Assembly (NCBI GenBank): GCA_937930695.1
Contig: CALHCB010000083.1
Coordinates: 1-64,000 of the forward strand
Origin: an uncultured Acidimicrobiales bacterium
GTDB taxonomy: Bacteria; Actinomycetota; Acidimicrobiia; Acidimicrobiales; SZUA-35
Direction: 5' to 3'
DNA: 64,000 nt
Position 1 is the stretch's first letter. The number at the start of each line of letters is the position of its first letter. Made by a program: the position numbers and the translations under genes. Below, in pieces: positions 9,816-19,685 of the stretch. The notes under the pieces are model-generated. The model did not search any database and was not told the DNA's origin. It was given only the letters and a program-made list of their open reading frames with translations.

Positions 9816-10976
9816 GTGACCCAAGAACTGGGGACATCTGAAGTGAACCCGGACGAATACGCCTGGCTTGGTGAGGTTCTTGGGGGTATTGGTGTAGGCC
9901 GACCGACCCAGTACCTGGTTCGGCCCAGCGTGGCCGAGCCTCAGTTGTTGCTGCCGCTTCAGCCTTCCAAGGTGACCGCAGCAGCGATGCGACGCCATCA
10001 CGATGGGCGCGGTCCCAAAGAAAAGCTTGTCGGTCTGGCAGCAGAATTGGCAGCGCGGGCCGGACTTCTCAAGTACGCCGGTGGCGAAGTCCACGAGTTG
10101 GCACCATTCGGTCTGATTTCCCGGCTCGCCGACGAGCTCAACGAGCCTGATCTGATTGCAGCGATCAGCATCGGTCCGCGGCGCCGCAACCGCAAGCCAG
10201 TGATCCAGCTCCTCAAGCCGTCGGGAGACTCGGTCGGCTTCGTGAAGGTTGGCTGGTCTGGGCTTACACGAGAGCTCGTGTCGAACGAGGCTCATTGGCT
10301 TCGCGAGGTAGAAGGAAAGCTCCCGTCGCCGCTCGAGGCACCTCGCGTGTTGTTGCGCCACACCGATGAACACACGGACACCGTCGTCACCTCTCCCTTA
10401 CCGATAAAGGCGGCTCTTCGGCCACCTCCCCCGATGACCGCTGCGCTCATGCTCGGTCTCGCTCGCTGCACAGGCTCTGACCAGGTGCCGGTCAGTGATT
10501 TGGGCACCGTCAGCGACATCGCAAACGCCGCCAAGGTGGGTCCCATCGACCTCCCGGCGCTGCTCGAACGCCATGGCCATGTCGAAGTCGAAGCGGGAAT
10601 GTGGCACGGCGACCTCACGCCGTGGAATACCGCCACCGGCCCTGATGCGACACTGCTATGGGACTGGGAGTTTGCCGCTGGTCAGCGACCTGTCGGTTTC
10701 GATCTTCTCCACACCGCGTTCGAAAAGGTCCGCCGAGCGCAGGCCAACAACGAAGAAGCGGCGGTCAGAACGATCCTCAACGAAGCCTCGTCGATTCTTC
10801 GACCCGTGACCGGTCGCGCCGTTCCGCAACCTGTCGTGGACGCCTACTGCGATCTCTACTTGGCCGAGCTCATTGCCAGAGAGACTCGCTTGGCGGGCGA
10901 AGGATGGCGACCTGCGAACCTCGGCCCGCTCGATCAGGTTGCCGCCGAGGCCCTGCGCCGTCGCCTGGCAGCCTAA
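9816..10976 (+). CDS. Aminoglycoside-phosphotransferase-fold kinase
   Basis: MWHGDLTPWNTATGPDATLLWDWEFAAGQRPVGFDLLH. GTG start preceded by GGAGG. Confidence 0.75.
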   Translation: MTQELGTSEVNPDEYAWLGEVLGGIGVGRPTQYLVRPSVAEPQLLLPLQPSKVTAAAMRRHHDGRGPKEKLVGLAAELAARAGLLKYAGGEVHELAPFGLISRLADELNEPDLIAAISIGPRRRNRKPVIQLLKPSGDSVGFVKVGWSGLTRELVSNEAHWLREVEGKLPSPLEAPRVLLRHTDEHTDTVVTSPLPIKAALRPPPPMTAALMLGLARCTGSDQVPVSDLGTVSDIANAAKVGPIDLPALLERHGHVEVEAGMWHGDLTPWNTATGPDATLLWDWEFAAGQRPVGFDLLHTAFEKVRRAQANNEEAAVRTILNEASSILRPVTGRAVPQPVVDAYCDLYLAELIARETRLAGEGWRPANLGPLDQVAAEALRRRLAA

Positions 10977-11029
10977 AGAGTTGCTTCTGACACCCTCACC
11001 GTGCGCGAGTTCGTGCCGATGAGAAGAGT

Positions 11030-12523
11030 GTGGTCGTGACCGACAAGCCAGCAGCGCCGCGCCAAACCGCAGGCGCCGCCTCGAGCCTCGCCATTCTCGG
11101 AGCCATCATCACCACCATCGCAAACTTTGCGATCGCCTTCCTGGTTTCTCGGGATTCGGCTGAACTGGCAGGCGTCTTCTTCATCGCCACCGCCATCGTG
11201 ACGATTCTGGGCAACGCCGCCAGCCTGGGGACCATGACCGGTCTTGTCTATTTCATGCCGACGGAGCTCGGTCCCCGATCAGGTGGACCCCGCCCGCTCA
11301 TCAGCATGGCACTCCGACCGGTAGGAGCAGCGTCCTTGCTGTTGACCCTCGGCTTGGTTGCACTCGCTGGCCCACTCGCTCAACTCGTTGCCGAAGATCG
11401 GGCTGACGACGTCTCGGCGATGCTGCGCATCTTGGCGCTCGCCGTTGTGCCCTGGGCTCTGACCGTTGGTCTACTCGGCGCCAGCCGCGGGCTCGGCTCG
11501 CATACCCCAACGGTGCTTGTGAGCCAAGTCGTTCGGCCGGGCCTCCAAATCCTGCTCCTTGGCGGCGTGTTCCTTCTCGACTCGCCCCCGATCTGGGCAA
11601 TCGGCGTCGCCTGGGGTCTCCCGGTCGCAATTGGCGCTGTGCTGGCCGCAGTATTGGTCGGCAGACTCGGCGGCTGGGAGCGCGGAGACGGACGCCGGAT
11701 GAAGTCCTCCGATTTCTGGTCGTATACCCGGCCGAGAGCCCTCTCAACCGCCCTGCAGATTGCACTCGAGCGAATTGATGTCGTGCTCGTCGGGGCGTTC
11801 GTCGGACTCGGGGCCGCTGGCGTCTACGGAGCGTTGACTCGCTTCATCACTGCGGGCAACTTCCTCATGTACAGCGTTGCGCAGGCGATCTCGCCGGGAC
11901 TGCGCAGAGCGATCGCCAACGAGCAATGGGACAAGGCACGGAACGTACTGCAGAAGGCAACGGGCTGGCTCGTCCTCATCGCTTGGCCCTACTTCCTCGC
12001 CATCAGCCTGAAACCCGAACCGCTCGCCGAACTCCTCAGCAGCGGGTACGTCGACGATGCGTCGATCATGGGATTCCTCGCTATCGGCATGATGTTCAGC
12101 GCTCTCTCCGGACCGATCGAGCTCAATCTCTTGATGCTCGGACGCAGCGGGCTCGCCCTCATCGGCATCGTTGTCGCGATCGTCGCCGACGTACTTCTGC
12201 TCGGGATTCTCACTCCCTCACAAGGCCTTGCCGGCGCCGCGATCGCGTGGTCGGTAAGCGTTGCCGCTCAGAATCTGATCAACGCCTACTTCGTGCGTCG
12301 GGAAACAATCGAACGCGCCGAACGACCTCTCATCGCTCCGAGTAGCCGTGCACTCCTCGCGGGAGTCATCGCCATCGTCAGCGTGGTGCCGATCTCACTC
12401 GTCACGCCCAACTCATTCGTTGGTCTCGTGATCGTCGGCGTTGTCGCCGGTCCACTGACGATCGGTCTCGCTTTGGCGGCGGGACCTCGACTCGCTGTGC
12501 GCGAACTTCTTCCTGGTCGCTGA
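11030..12523 (+). CDS. Polysaccharide flippase (Wzx/MOP superfamily)
   Basis: Multi-TM; N-terminal AAGAASSLAILGAIITTIANFAIAFLVSRDSAELAGVFFIATAIVTI; context. Confidence 0.85.
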   Translation: MVVTDKPAAPRQTAGAASSLAILGAIITTIANFAIAFLVSRDSAELAGVFFIATAIVTILGNAASLGTMTGLVYFMPTELGPRSGGPRPLISMALRPVGAASLLLTLGLVALAGPLAQLVAEDRADDVSAMLRILALAVVPWALTVGLLGASRGLGSHTPTVLVSQVVRPGLQILLLGGVFLLDSPPIWAIGVAWGLPVAIGAVLAAVLVGRLGGWERGDGRRMKSSDFWSYTRPRALSTALQIALERIDVVLVGAFVGLGAAGVYGALTRFITAGNFLMYSVAQAISPGLRRAIANEQWDKARNVLQKATGWLVLIAWPYFLAISLKPEPLAELLSSGYVDDASIMGFLAIGMMFSALSGPIELNLLMLGRSGLALIGIVVAIVADVLLLGILTPSQGLAGAAIAWSVSVAAQNLINAYFVRRETIERAERPLIAPSSRALLAGVIAIVSVVPISLVTPNSFVGLVIVGVVAGPLTIGLALAAGPRLAVRELLPGR

Positions 12524-12526
12524 CCT

Positions 12527-13087
12527 TCAACTGAAGTCGGCTTGCTCCGCCGCCATCTGCTGCCCAAAGAACGACTTGAATTCCGCTGAATCCCAAAGAC
12601 GATGATCACCATCGCGATACGCCACGGCATTCCGCTGGTACGCCCACGCGTTCATCCGATTGGCCACGGTGTTGTCTCGCTCAGCAACGACCTTGCCAGG
12701 CGTTCCCATGATGATGGAGTTCGGCGGGTACTCCTTGCCTTCAGGAATAAAGGTTCCGCCGCCCACGATGGAACCCGCACCGATCACGGCGCCGTCCATG
12801 ATCACCGCACCGATACCGATCAGACAATTGTCACCAATCGTGCAGCCGTGAAGCGTCACTCGATGAGTGATCGAGCAGAAGTCGCCAACAATGGTGGGGT
12901 GTGCGAACCCGACGTGAATCATCACGAAGTCCTGAATGTTGGTGTGTGACCCGATCGCAATGTGATCGTTCTCCGCTCTCATGGCCACGTTCAGCCATAC
13001 GGAACTCTCGGATCCGATAGAGATCTTTCCGTAGAGCTGGGCCGATGGGTGCACGAACACGGAGGAGTCGATGTCTTGAAGATCCAT
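12527..13087 (-). CDS. Gamma-carbonic-anhydrase-like hexapeptide-repeat protein
   Basis: SVWLNVAMRAENDHIAIGSHTNIQDFVMIHV...SITHRVTLHGCTIGDNCLIGIGAVIMDGAVIG. Confidence 0.85.
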   Translation of the reverse strand: MDLQDIDSSVFVHPSAQLYGKISIGSESSVWLNVAMRAENDHIAIGSHTNIQDFVMIHVGFAHPTIVGDFCSITHRVTLHGCTIGDNCLIGIGAVIMDGAVIGAGSIVGGGTFIPEGKEYPPNSIIMGTPGKVVAERDNTVANRMNAWAYQRNAVAYRDGDHRLWDSAEFKSFFGQQMAAEQADFS

Positions 13088-13125
13088 GAAACTCGACGGT
13101 AGTTGCATCACCGCACGCGAGACTC

Positions 13126-14040
13126 ATGGGGATGACTCGTGAGTTCGAGATCCCTCAAGTGGTTCAGAACAAGGCAGCCGCTGCTGGAGCCCAGGCTTGG
13201 CTCACCGAGCTCCCCGAACGAGTCGCTCACCTGGAACGGCTGTGGGATATCACGGTCGACAACGTGTACACCGAAGGAACTGAGGCGTTCGTCGCCGCGG
13301 CGCTCTGCTCCGACGGATCAACAGCTGTCCTGAAGGTAGCCATCCCGCGCCTCGACACTACCGAGGTACGTCACGAGGCAACGGTGCTTCGCCTCGCTGC
13401 AGGCGATGGCTGTGCTGCCCTCCTGGCTGAAGAGCCCGAGCATCACGCCCTCCTCATGGAACAACTCGGGCCGTCGCTGTTTGACCTCGACCTACCGGTC
13501 ACAGCTCGCTGGGAGATCCTCTGCGACACCGCATCGCGACTCTGGCGAATCACCCCGGATGCAAGCTTGCCGACTGGCGCCGAGAAGGCTGCATGGCTTT
13601 CAGACGCCATCAGTTCGCGGTGGACGGATCTCGACCAACCCTGCTCAGAGCGGGCTGTGGAGGTCGCTCTCGCTGCCTCTGATCGTCGTCGTCTGGCACA
13701 CGACGACGAACGCTCCGTACTCGTACACGGCGATGTACATCAATGGAATGTGTTGCAAGCCAGCGTTGGCTTCAAGTTGATCGACCCCGACGGGCTCTTC
13801 GCAGAGCCCGAATACGATCTCGGCGTCATCATGAGAGAAGACCCGATCGAGCTCATGGCCGACTCTGACCCGAGGCTTCGTGCTCGATGGTTGGCCCAGC
13901 GTTGTGAACTCGATGTCGAGGCCGTCTGGGATTGGGGCCTCATCGAGCGAGTCTCCACCGGCCTGCTGTGCGCAGAAATCAATCTGCAACCAGTTGGCCG
14001 CCAGATGCTCCGGGCGGCCGAATACGCCGCCGATGCCTAG
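13126..14040 (+). CDS. APH(6)/hydroxyurea-kinase-like phosphotransferase
   Basis: VLVHGDVHQWNVLQASVGFKLIDPDGLFAEPEYDLGVIMRED resembles the PF04655 type. Confidence 0.75.
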   Translation: MGMTREFEIPQVVQNKAAAAGAQAWLTELPERVAHLERLWDITVDNVYTEGTEAFVAAALCSDGSTAVLKVAIPRLDTTEVRHEATVLRLAAGDGCAALLAEEPEHHALLMEQLGPSLFDLDLPVTARWEILCDTASRLWRITPDASLPTGAEKAAWLSDAISSRWTDLDQPCSERAVEVALAASDRRRLAHDDERSVLVHGDVHQWNVLQASVGFKLIDPDGLFAEPEYDLGVIMREDPIELMADSDPRLRARWLAQRCELDVEAVWDWGLIERVSTGLLCAEINLQPVGRQMLRAAEYAADA

Positions 14041-14083
14041 CCTGACGAACGCCCGGCTGTTCGATGATGTCTCTGGTGAGACG

Positions 14084-15103
14084 TCAGCTGAGGTCGCGGA
14101 CGAATTGGCCGAAGGCGTCGGCTGACTCGACGCTCGAGTCGTGGCTCCAAATACAGTTTGGCCAGGTTCCCCCTGGAGCGTTCACGTTGAACCAGGCAAC
14201 GAACTCCAGGTCATCGGCGATCTCCGGGCGAGCCAACGTTGCGGCAGCATCGCGGAGCCAGTCCGCCTTGCGGTCGGGTTCGTTTCGATCCTCGGCCGAC
14301 GCGAACTCGGGCAACGCAAGCGGCTTGTTGCGGTCCCTGGCGAAGTTCAGCGGTTCGACGAGCAGAGAATCCAGGTCGACCCAGGGTCGATCAGATCCTT
14401 GGCACGTATGCCAGTTGTACAGATCTGCACCGACGACATCAACGACATCATCACCCGGATACCAAAGCTCAGCGCGACCATCAGAGAAGGCTCCGGACGT
14501 CATGGTCCAGACGACGACCGTCTCTTCGCCGCCTCGCTCACGAAGCAGCTGCACAAAGCGACGCCACATCGCTACGTAGTCATCCGCATCACCATTGCGT
14601 GCCGAGTCGTTGGTCTCGGGTTCGTGATTGATCGTGACGTAAGTGCCGGGACCGACGTCGATCATGCGGTCGATCCACGCCACGAACTCTTCGTAGAGCT
14701 CATCACCTGGTTGAGCATCGGCCATGTCGCGCCACTGAATGACTCGACCGCCAGATGCGTTGGGCCGAACAGACATATGCAGGGTTCGACCAGCATCGAG
14801 CAGCGCTTGCTGGTCGGCGTTGGGAAAGACAGAGTCCCAACGAGAGAAGGTTCGGATCACTGGGAAACCGGCGCCCAGTTCGACCTCGAGGTCTCGTACG
14901 GTCGCTGCCCGACCCTCGGGGACCGCGATGCCAAGGACAACTCCTGGATCAACGTCGGAATCGGCAAGCGATGCTGGCGGGTCTGAACTGAGCAACGTCG
15001 TCGGCTGGTTAGAGGTCGTGGGCGTCGTGCTGGTTGAGGAGGTCACGCACGACGTCGCAGTCAACGCTCCGGCGCACAAAACCGAGAGCGCAAGTCGCCT
15101 CAA
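14084..15103 (-). CDS. Lipoprotein, GH26-like glycoside hydrolase
   Basis: Lipobox TATSCVTSS; ...GTYVTINHEPETND...MWRRFVQLLRERGGEETVVVWTM...WYPGDDVVDVVGADLYNW. Confidence 0.65.
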   Translation of the reverse strand: MRRLALSVLCAGALTATSCVTSSTSTTPTTSNQPTTLLSSDPPASLADSDVDPGVVLGIAVPEGRAATVRDLEVELGAGFPVIRTFSRWDSVFPNADQQALLDAGRTLHMSVRPNASGGRVIQWRDMADAQPGDELYEEFVAWIDRMIDVGPGTYVTINHEPETNDSARNGDADDYVAMWRRFVQLLRERGGEETVVVWTMTSGAFSDGRAELWYPGDDVVDVVGADLYNWHTCQGSDRPWVDLDSLLVEPLNFARDRNKPLALPEFASAEDRNEPDRKADWLRDAAATLARPEIADDLEFVAWFNVNAPGGTWPNCIWSHDSSVESADAFGQFVRDLS

Positions 15104-16401
15104 GACACGTCACTTTGCAGTCGAAGCGCGAGCGCGGCAGCAGCCATCATGGTGAACAACTGATGGGGCACATGTAAGTAGTAAGGCAGCTGGATCAGTC
15201 CCACGATGATCACGATGTGCGCCCACATGCCGGTGACCGTCGGCTGACGGCGAGTTCTCCAGGCCAGCGAGAGCAACGCCCCGATGTAGCCAATCGCGCC
15301 CACAAAGCCGTGAGAGAACATTACGAACCAGATTTGACCGTGGGTTCCCACCGACGGGAGGTTGCGATCGTTCGGTCGAGGTGCGCCCCATCCGAACACG
15401 GGGCGTTCCATGGTTCCCTCGATGGCGTCGAGGATCAGTTCAGTTCGGTCGCCGTCGGAGTGTCCGTTGTCGAGACGGCTCATGATGATGCCGCTGAGCG
15501 GCGTCACAACGATGGAGACGACGAAGAAGACGGCAACGAGAATCGAGTTCCGGACTGCTCGGCTTCCGCCTGCGACCCCGAATCGGAAGGCGGCATAGAT
15601 GAGGCCAACACCAAGGCTCAGCCACAGACCACGGTTGAGTGAGATCACCGCCGGGACGACCGATGCGGCAAGCGTGACTTTGATAACGGTTTTCGAGAAA
15701 CCAACCCGAGGTTCGTTGAGCGCCATGAGGCCGAACGGGGTCAGGAGGCCGAGCATCGAACCCCAACTATTGGTATAGGGGAACGGGGCTTTCGGTCGAG
15801 GAACCGGGAATCCGATGATGTCCTGAAGGTCGGCAAAGCTCGGCGTCACCAGCGTGTTGATGAGGTCGTTCTCTCGAAGTGCACCAGGGATGACGTATCC
15901 CATTGGAGCCAGGAAGGAGAGGTCGCCCACAAAGAACGCTAGGTATCCGCCAACGACGGTCGCGATCCAAAGCCACGTGAACGATCGGATCACGCTCCAC
16001 GCCGGCAGACCTTTCCGACCGTTGAGGACGTAGAGCAAGGTGATGGTCGCAGCGACGTAATACCCGTACCGAAGGAGCCAGCCGGACAGACGCGGCACCG
16101 AATCGATACTGAACACCGACACGGCAGCAGCGGCAAGAAAAACGATCCACCAGCCAAAGCCTTTCGGGACCACGATGCCGCGACGACGGACAAGCGAAGC
16201 TGCCATCGGGGCGGCAAAGATCACCCAGGTGAAGCCGGCCAGTCCCAGAATGAACCAGAGCGGCGTGAGCGCGATCATGCCGGTGATCGGCCAAAGCGGA
16301 AGCGGAGCCTCTGCTTCTGGACGCAGAACTGACGGACGGAAGTGGCCCGCTGGTTCGGCGTGATCGGCTGACGGGCCGACGCTGTCGACCGCTGCGGTCA
16401 T
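15100..16401 (-). CDS. O-antigen ligase / polymerase family membrane protein
   Basis: Polytopic; SLNRGLWLSLGVGLIYAAFRF...RTELILDAIEGTMERPVFGWG...VGTHGQIWFVMFSHGFVG. Confidence 0.85.
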   Translation of the reverse strand: MTAAVDSVGPSADHAEPAGHFRPSVLRPEAEAPLPLWPITGMIALTPLWFILGLAGFTWVIFAAPMAASLVRRRGIVVPKGFGWWIVFLAAAAVSVFSIDSVPRLSGWLLRYGYYVAATITLLYVLNGRKGLPAWSVIRSFTWLWIATVVGGYLAFFVGDLSFLAPMGYVIPGALRENDLINTLVTPSFADLQDIIGFPVPRPKAPFPYTNSWGSMLGLLTPFGLMALNEPRVGFSKTVIKVTLAASVVPAVISLNRGLWLSLGVGLIYAAFRFGVAGGSRAVRNSILVAVFFVVSIVVTPLSGIIMSRLDNGHSDGDRTELILDAIEGTMERPVFGWGAPRPNDRNLPSVGTHGQIWFVMFSHGFVGAIGYIGALLSLAWRTRRQPTVTGMWAHIVIIVGLIQLPYYLHVPHQLFTMMAAAALALRLQSDVS

Positions 16402-17978
16402 CAGGTCGGCGTGCTCTCCGCCACAATCGTGCCGACAACCTCAGCGCCAACACGGCGAAGTTGTTCGACCGAATCAGCGACGTCGGAGCGACTCGAACGA
16501 CCGGGCTCGATGACGAGGACAACGCCCTCGCAAAGCCGCCCAAGATCGGCGGCGTCAGCAACGGCGAGAACGGGTGGAGCTTCCACAACCACCAAGTCAT
16601 AACCGCCCTTGACCTGTGACAGGAATCGCCCAAGGGCGACGCTCTGAAGCAGGCGAGCGGGCTGTTGAACCGGGGAACCTGCGGGGATGATCCGCAGATT
16701 GGGCAGGTCGGGCGTCTGCTGCAGCGCGCCATCGACGGCCACCTGGCCAGCCAAGACGTCGCTGAGACCACGCACGTTCTCCAACCCGAAGCGGTCATGA
16801 AGGCTCGGCCGGCGCAGATCAGCACCGATAAGCAGCGTTCGCCGACCAGCGCGAGCGGCTGCGGTCGCCAAGTTGGCCGCCACAGTCGTCGTTGAGTGGG
16901 GGTTGTTGGTGCCGGTGACAAGAACAACGGTCTTGTCCGACTGGTCGAGATTGAACAACAAGCTGCCCTGAACTCGGCGGTACGCCTCGCCCGTTTCGGA
17001 GTTGAGCTCGGCGATGGCTTGATCACTGCCAAGACGGAAGATGCCACGACCCACCGGAACCGTACCCATAGGGCTGAGGTTCATTTGGGCGAGTTCGCTG
17101 GCGACGCTACGGAAACGATCGTCACGACGGTCAAGCATGAAGGCCACACCGAGGCCAGCAAGGGCACCGAGCATCAAGCCGCTCATTGGCCCAGCCAAGA
17201 ACGGAAGTCCCGCTCGACCTTCTGGAACGTCGGCATCGTCGAGGACTTCTCCGGCGTTGATGCTAATCGCACTGATGTTGGCGAGTCGTGCACCAATTCC
17301 GGCGAGTTCTTCTCGCTTGGAGACGTCGCGGTAGCCGAGTGACTGACGCTCAGCGTCCGTGGTCGCTGCCGCAATCTCACGAGAGAGCGTGTCGAGTTCA
17401 ACGATGAGCTCTTGCTCGCGCTCCAACAGCTGTTGACGGGCAAGTTCGGTACCAGCAAGGCCTTCGTCGCGCCGGAAGTCGAGGTAAGCGTGGGCCATCG
17501 ACTGCGCAAGCTCCTGAGACCGTGCCGCGGTTCCAGCTGTGGCGGTGATCTCGAGCACCTGAGAGTCAGCGGGGATCGAGATGGTGATGTTCTCAACAAT
17601 GTCGCGAGCGACTTCGGTGTCCACCACGAGGGTGTCGGCCAACATCTCCACCTCTGGGCTGTTGAGATCGCTGGTCTCCAGTTGGTCCGCAGCATCAAGC
17701 AGGGCCAAGGCTCGCTCGGCCACTCGCTGGGAGCCCGCGATCGCACGTTCTGTCGTGGTGTTGACCTGACGGCTCACGTCAAGGTTGGGATCGTCGCCCT
17801 GAGTCACGAGTGGGCGGACTTCGACGGTAGCGACAGACTCGTAGCTCGAGCCCTGCAATCCAATCAAAACCGACCCGAGCACGAGCCCGATGATCGACGC
17901 GACCGCAATAAGCGGCCACCATCGTTTCAACGCACTCGTGTACTCAGACACATCGACGACGGCTTCTCCGTCGAGCAT
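16401..17978 (-). CDS. Wzz/BY-kinase-like protein with degenerate nucleotide-binding motifs
   Basis: Wzz-like N-terminus plus CpsD-like domain: TVVLVTGTNNPHSTTTVAANLA / RTLLIGADLRRPSLHDRFG / YDLVVVEAPPVLAVADA. Confidence 0.88.
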   Translation of the reverse strand: MLDGEAVVDVSEYTSALKRWWPLIAVASIIGLVLGSVLIGLQGSSYESVATVEVRPLVTQGDDPNLDVSRQVNTTTERAIAGSQRVAERALALLDAADQLETSDLNSPEVEMLADTLVVDTEVARDIVENITISIPADSQVLEITATAGTAARSQELAQSMAHAYLDFRRDEGLAGTELARQQLLEREQELIVELDTLSREIAAATTDAERQSLGYRDVSKREELAGIGARLANISAISINAGEVLDDADVPEGRAGLPFLAGPMSGLMLGALAGLGVAFMLDRRDDRFRSVASELAQMNLSPMGTVPVGRGIFRLGSDQAIAELNSETGEAYRRVQGSLLFNLDQSDKTVVLVTGTNNPHSTTTVAANLATAAARAGRRTLLIGADLRRPSLHDRFGLENVRGLSDVLAGQVAVDGALQQTPDLPNLRIIPAGSPVQQPARLLQSVALGRFLSQVKGGYDLVVVEAPPVLAVADAADLGRLCEGVVLVIEPGRSSRSDVADSVEQLRRVGAEVVGTIVAESTPT

Positions 17979-18095
17979 GGCACAACCTCGTTCCTCGGTG
18001 CACCGCGAAAATCGGTCGCGGTGCGTCTTCACAAATCATCGGCCAAAGAGCTGATGAGCTGAGTTTTCTCCGAAGTTGGGCCCGATTGACCCCCC

Positions 18096-19613
18096 TCAAG
18101 CGCAGGGCGTTCCTTCCGGGCTCGGCCCAGGAACAATGCCGATGACCTCAGGTGTAGGCGCTTCGGTGACCGGAGCTGCGGTCGTGGGAGGCGCGGTGGT
18201 CGTTGGTGCGGCGATCGAGCCAGCGGGCAACGGGGTTTCGAGCAAACCGTCGAAATCGGTCCCTGTCACCAGGGCGACATCGGTGATCGTGGGGTCGAGT
18301 TCAAACACTGGAGCGACAACGAGGTGCACGGCAACACTTTCCGCCGCAGCTTCGAGCCCCGGGCCGTACAAGATCTTCGTCTGGCTGGTGGTCTCAGCAT
18401 TGTCCTTCGAGGACACGATGAAGCCGCGAGTGCCGAGTTCAGAGGTGATCTCGCCCGCCTGCCCAGCGATTCGACTGCCGTTCAGAACGCGCATCTCGAA
18501 TGCGGAAGAAGCAGTCGTTGGGACTGGTGTGCCATCGGATTCGAGCTGAGGTTCGATGCCGCGGAACAGATTGAGAATCGGCATGGCCTCTTCTTCGACC
18601 AGTCCGAGGACCGCTGCGTTGTTTGGCGCCCGAAAGTCATAGACAGGCAACGCGTGTCCTCGGATCTGGCCTTCTTCGACACTGGAGAAGATCGAAGCCA
18701 ATTGCAGGAGGTCGTCGGCACTCACCGCTTGATCGAGCGCCAGGTTCTCACCACCAACGTCGAGGATGGAGTTGATCGTGCCGATCGAGGTGATGTCGAG
18801 TTCTGACGCAGCAACGGCTGCTACCCGGCTCAGAAAGTACTGCTGACGACTTGTTCGCCCCAGATCGCCCGTGCCGTCCAGCCGCCACTTCCCGTTGTCG
18901 AAGTATTCGAGATTGCGCCCACGAGCGAATGCCAGGGCTTGCGAACCGTCCAGGCTGTGACAGCCCGCCGAACTCACGTCGAGGCCAGATCCGGTGTCTC
19001 GCATCGGGCGGTCGAACCAGATCGGGACCCCTCCGAGCGTGTCGACAACGTCTTGGAAGCCGACGAAGTTGATCTCGGCATAGTGATTGATTTCGATACC
19101 GAAGTAGCTCTCGATGGTGTCAACCAACCGTTGGGCGCCGTTCTCGCCGTTGAACGCCGTGTTGATCCGGGACTCACCACCGGTCCCTGCGATGGGGACA
19201 TAGAGATCTCGGGGAATCGACAGCAAGTCGACCGAGCGGGTCTCAGGATCGACCCGAGCGATGATCATGGTGTCGGTGCGCGTGCCACCGATTGGGCCAT
19301 CACCGAGAAACTTCTCCGCGTTCGGATCGCTCTCGTCAATACCGTCGCGGGTGTCTGTTCCGACCAACAGCCAATTCGACGGTTCACCGGGCGCTGCGAC
19401 TTGCTCCACGGACCCCTCTGTGAAGGGAATGCGGGGAATCGCCTCGTATTTGTCGAGTCCCCAAGCAAGAACACCGGCAGCCATCATCGCCATCACGGTT
19501 GCGGTGACGCCGCTCGCAACGACGATGCGTTCGATCCACGATCTGCGGTAGCGAGCCGAGCGTGGCGGACGAGGCCGTGGAGCCAGCTCGGTGGGCGGTG
19601 ATTCAGCCGACAT
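18096..19613 (-). CDS. LytR-CpsA-Psr (LCP) family protein with LytR_C domain
   Basis: GTRTDTMIIARVDPETRSVDLLSIPRDLYVPI...INTAFNGENGAQRLVDTIESYFGIEINHYAEINF; C-terminal VLNGSRIAGQAGEITSELGTRGF. Confidence 0.94.
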   Translation of the reverse strand: MSAESPPTELAPRPRPPRSARYRRSWIERIVVASGVTATVMAMMAAGVLAWGLDKYEAIPRIPFTEGSVEQVAAPGEPSNWLLVGTDTRDGIDESDPNAEKFLGDGPIGGTRTDTMIIARVDPETRSVDLLSIPRDLYVPIAGTGGESRINTAFNGENGAQRLVDTIESYFGIEINHYAEINFVGFQDVVDTLGGVPIWFDRPMRDTGSGLDVSSAGCHSLDGSQALAFARGRNLEYFDNGKWRLDGTGDLGRTSRQQYFLSRVAAVAASELDITSIGTINSILDVGGENLALDQAVSADDLLQLASIFSSVEEGQIRGHALPVYDFRAPNNAAVLGLVEEEAMPILNLFRGIEPQLESDGTPVPTTASSAFEMRVLNGSRIAGQAGEITSELGTRGFIVSSKDNAETTSQTKILYGPGLEAAAESVAVHLVVAPVFELDPTITDVALVTGTDFDGLLETPLPAGSIAAPTTTAPPTTAAPVTEAPTPEVIGIVPGPSPEGTPCA

Positions 19614-19685
19614 AACGAGAGAGGACGCTAGCGCCCCCAGGCTCCAACCGGGGTGCACGTTGGAACTGTGATCGAGACGGGTGGG

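Noticed and set aside
13126-14040. Aminoglycoside resistance gene
   Set aside because: APH(6)-like fold is clear, but chromosomal context is polysaccharide biosynthesis; resistance cannot be inferred from sequence.
15767-17047. 426-aa minus ORF
   Set aside because: Alternate frame across the ligase and BY-kinase-like genes, both of which have strong family signatures; Arg/Ser-rich artefact.
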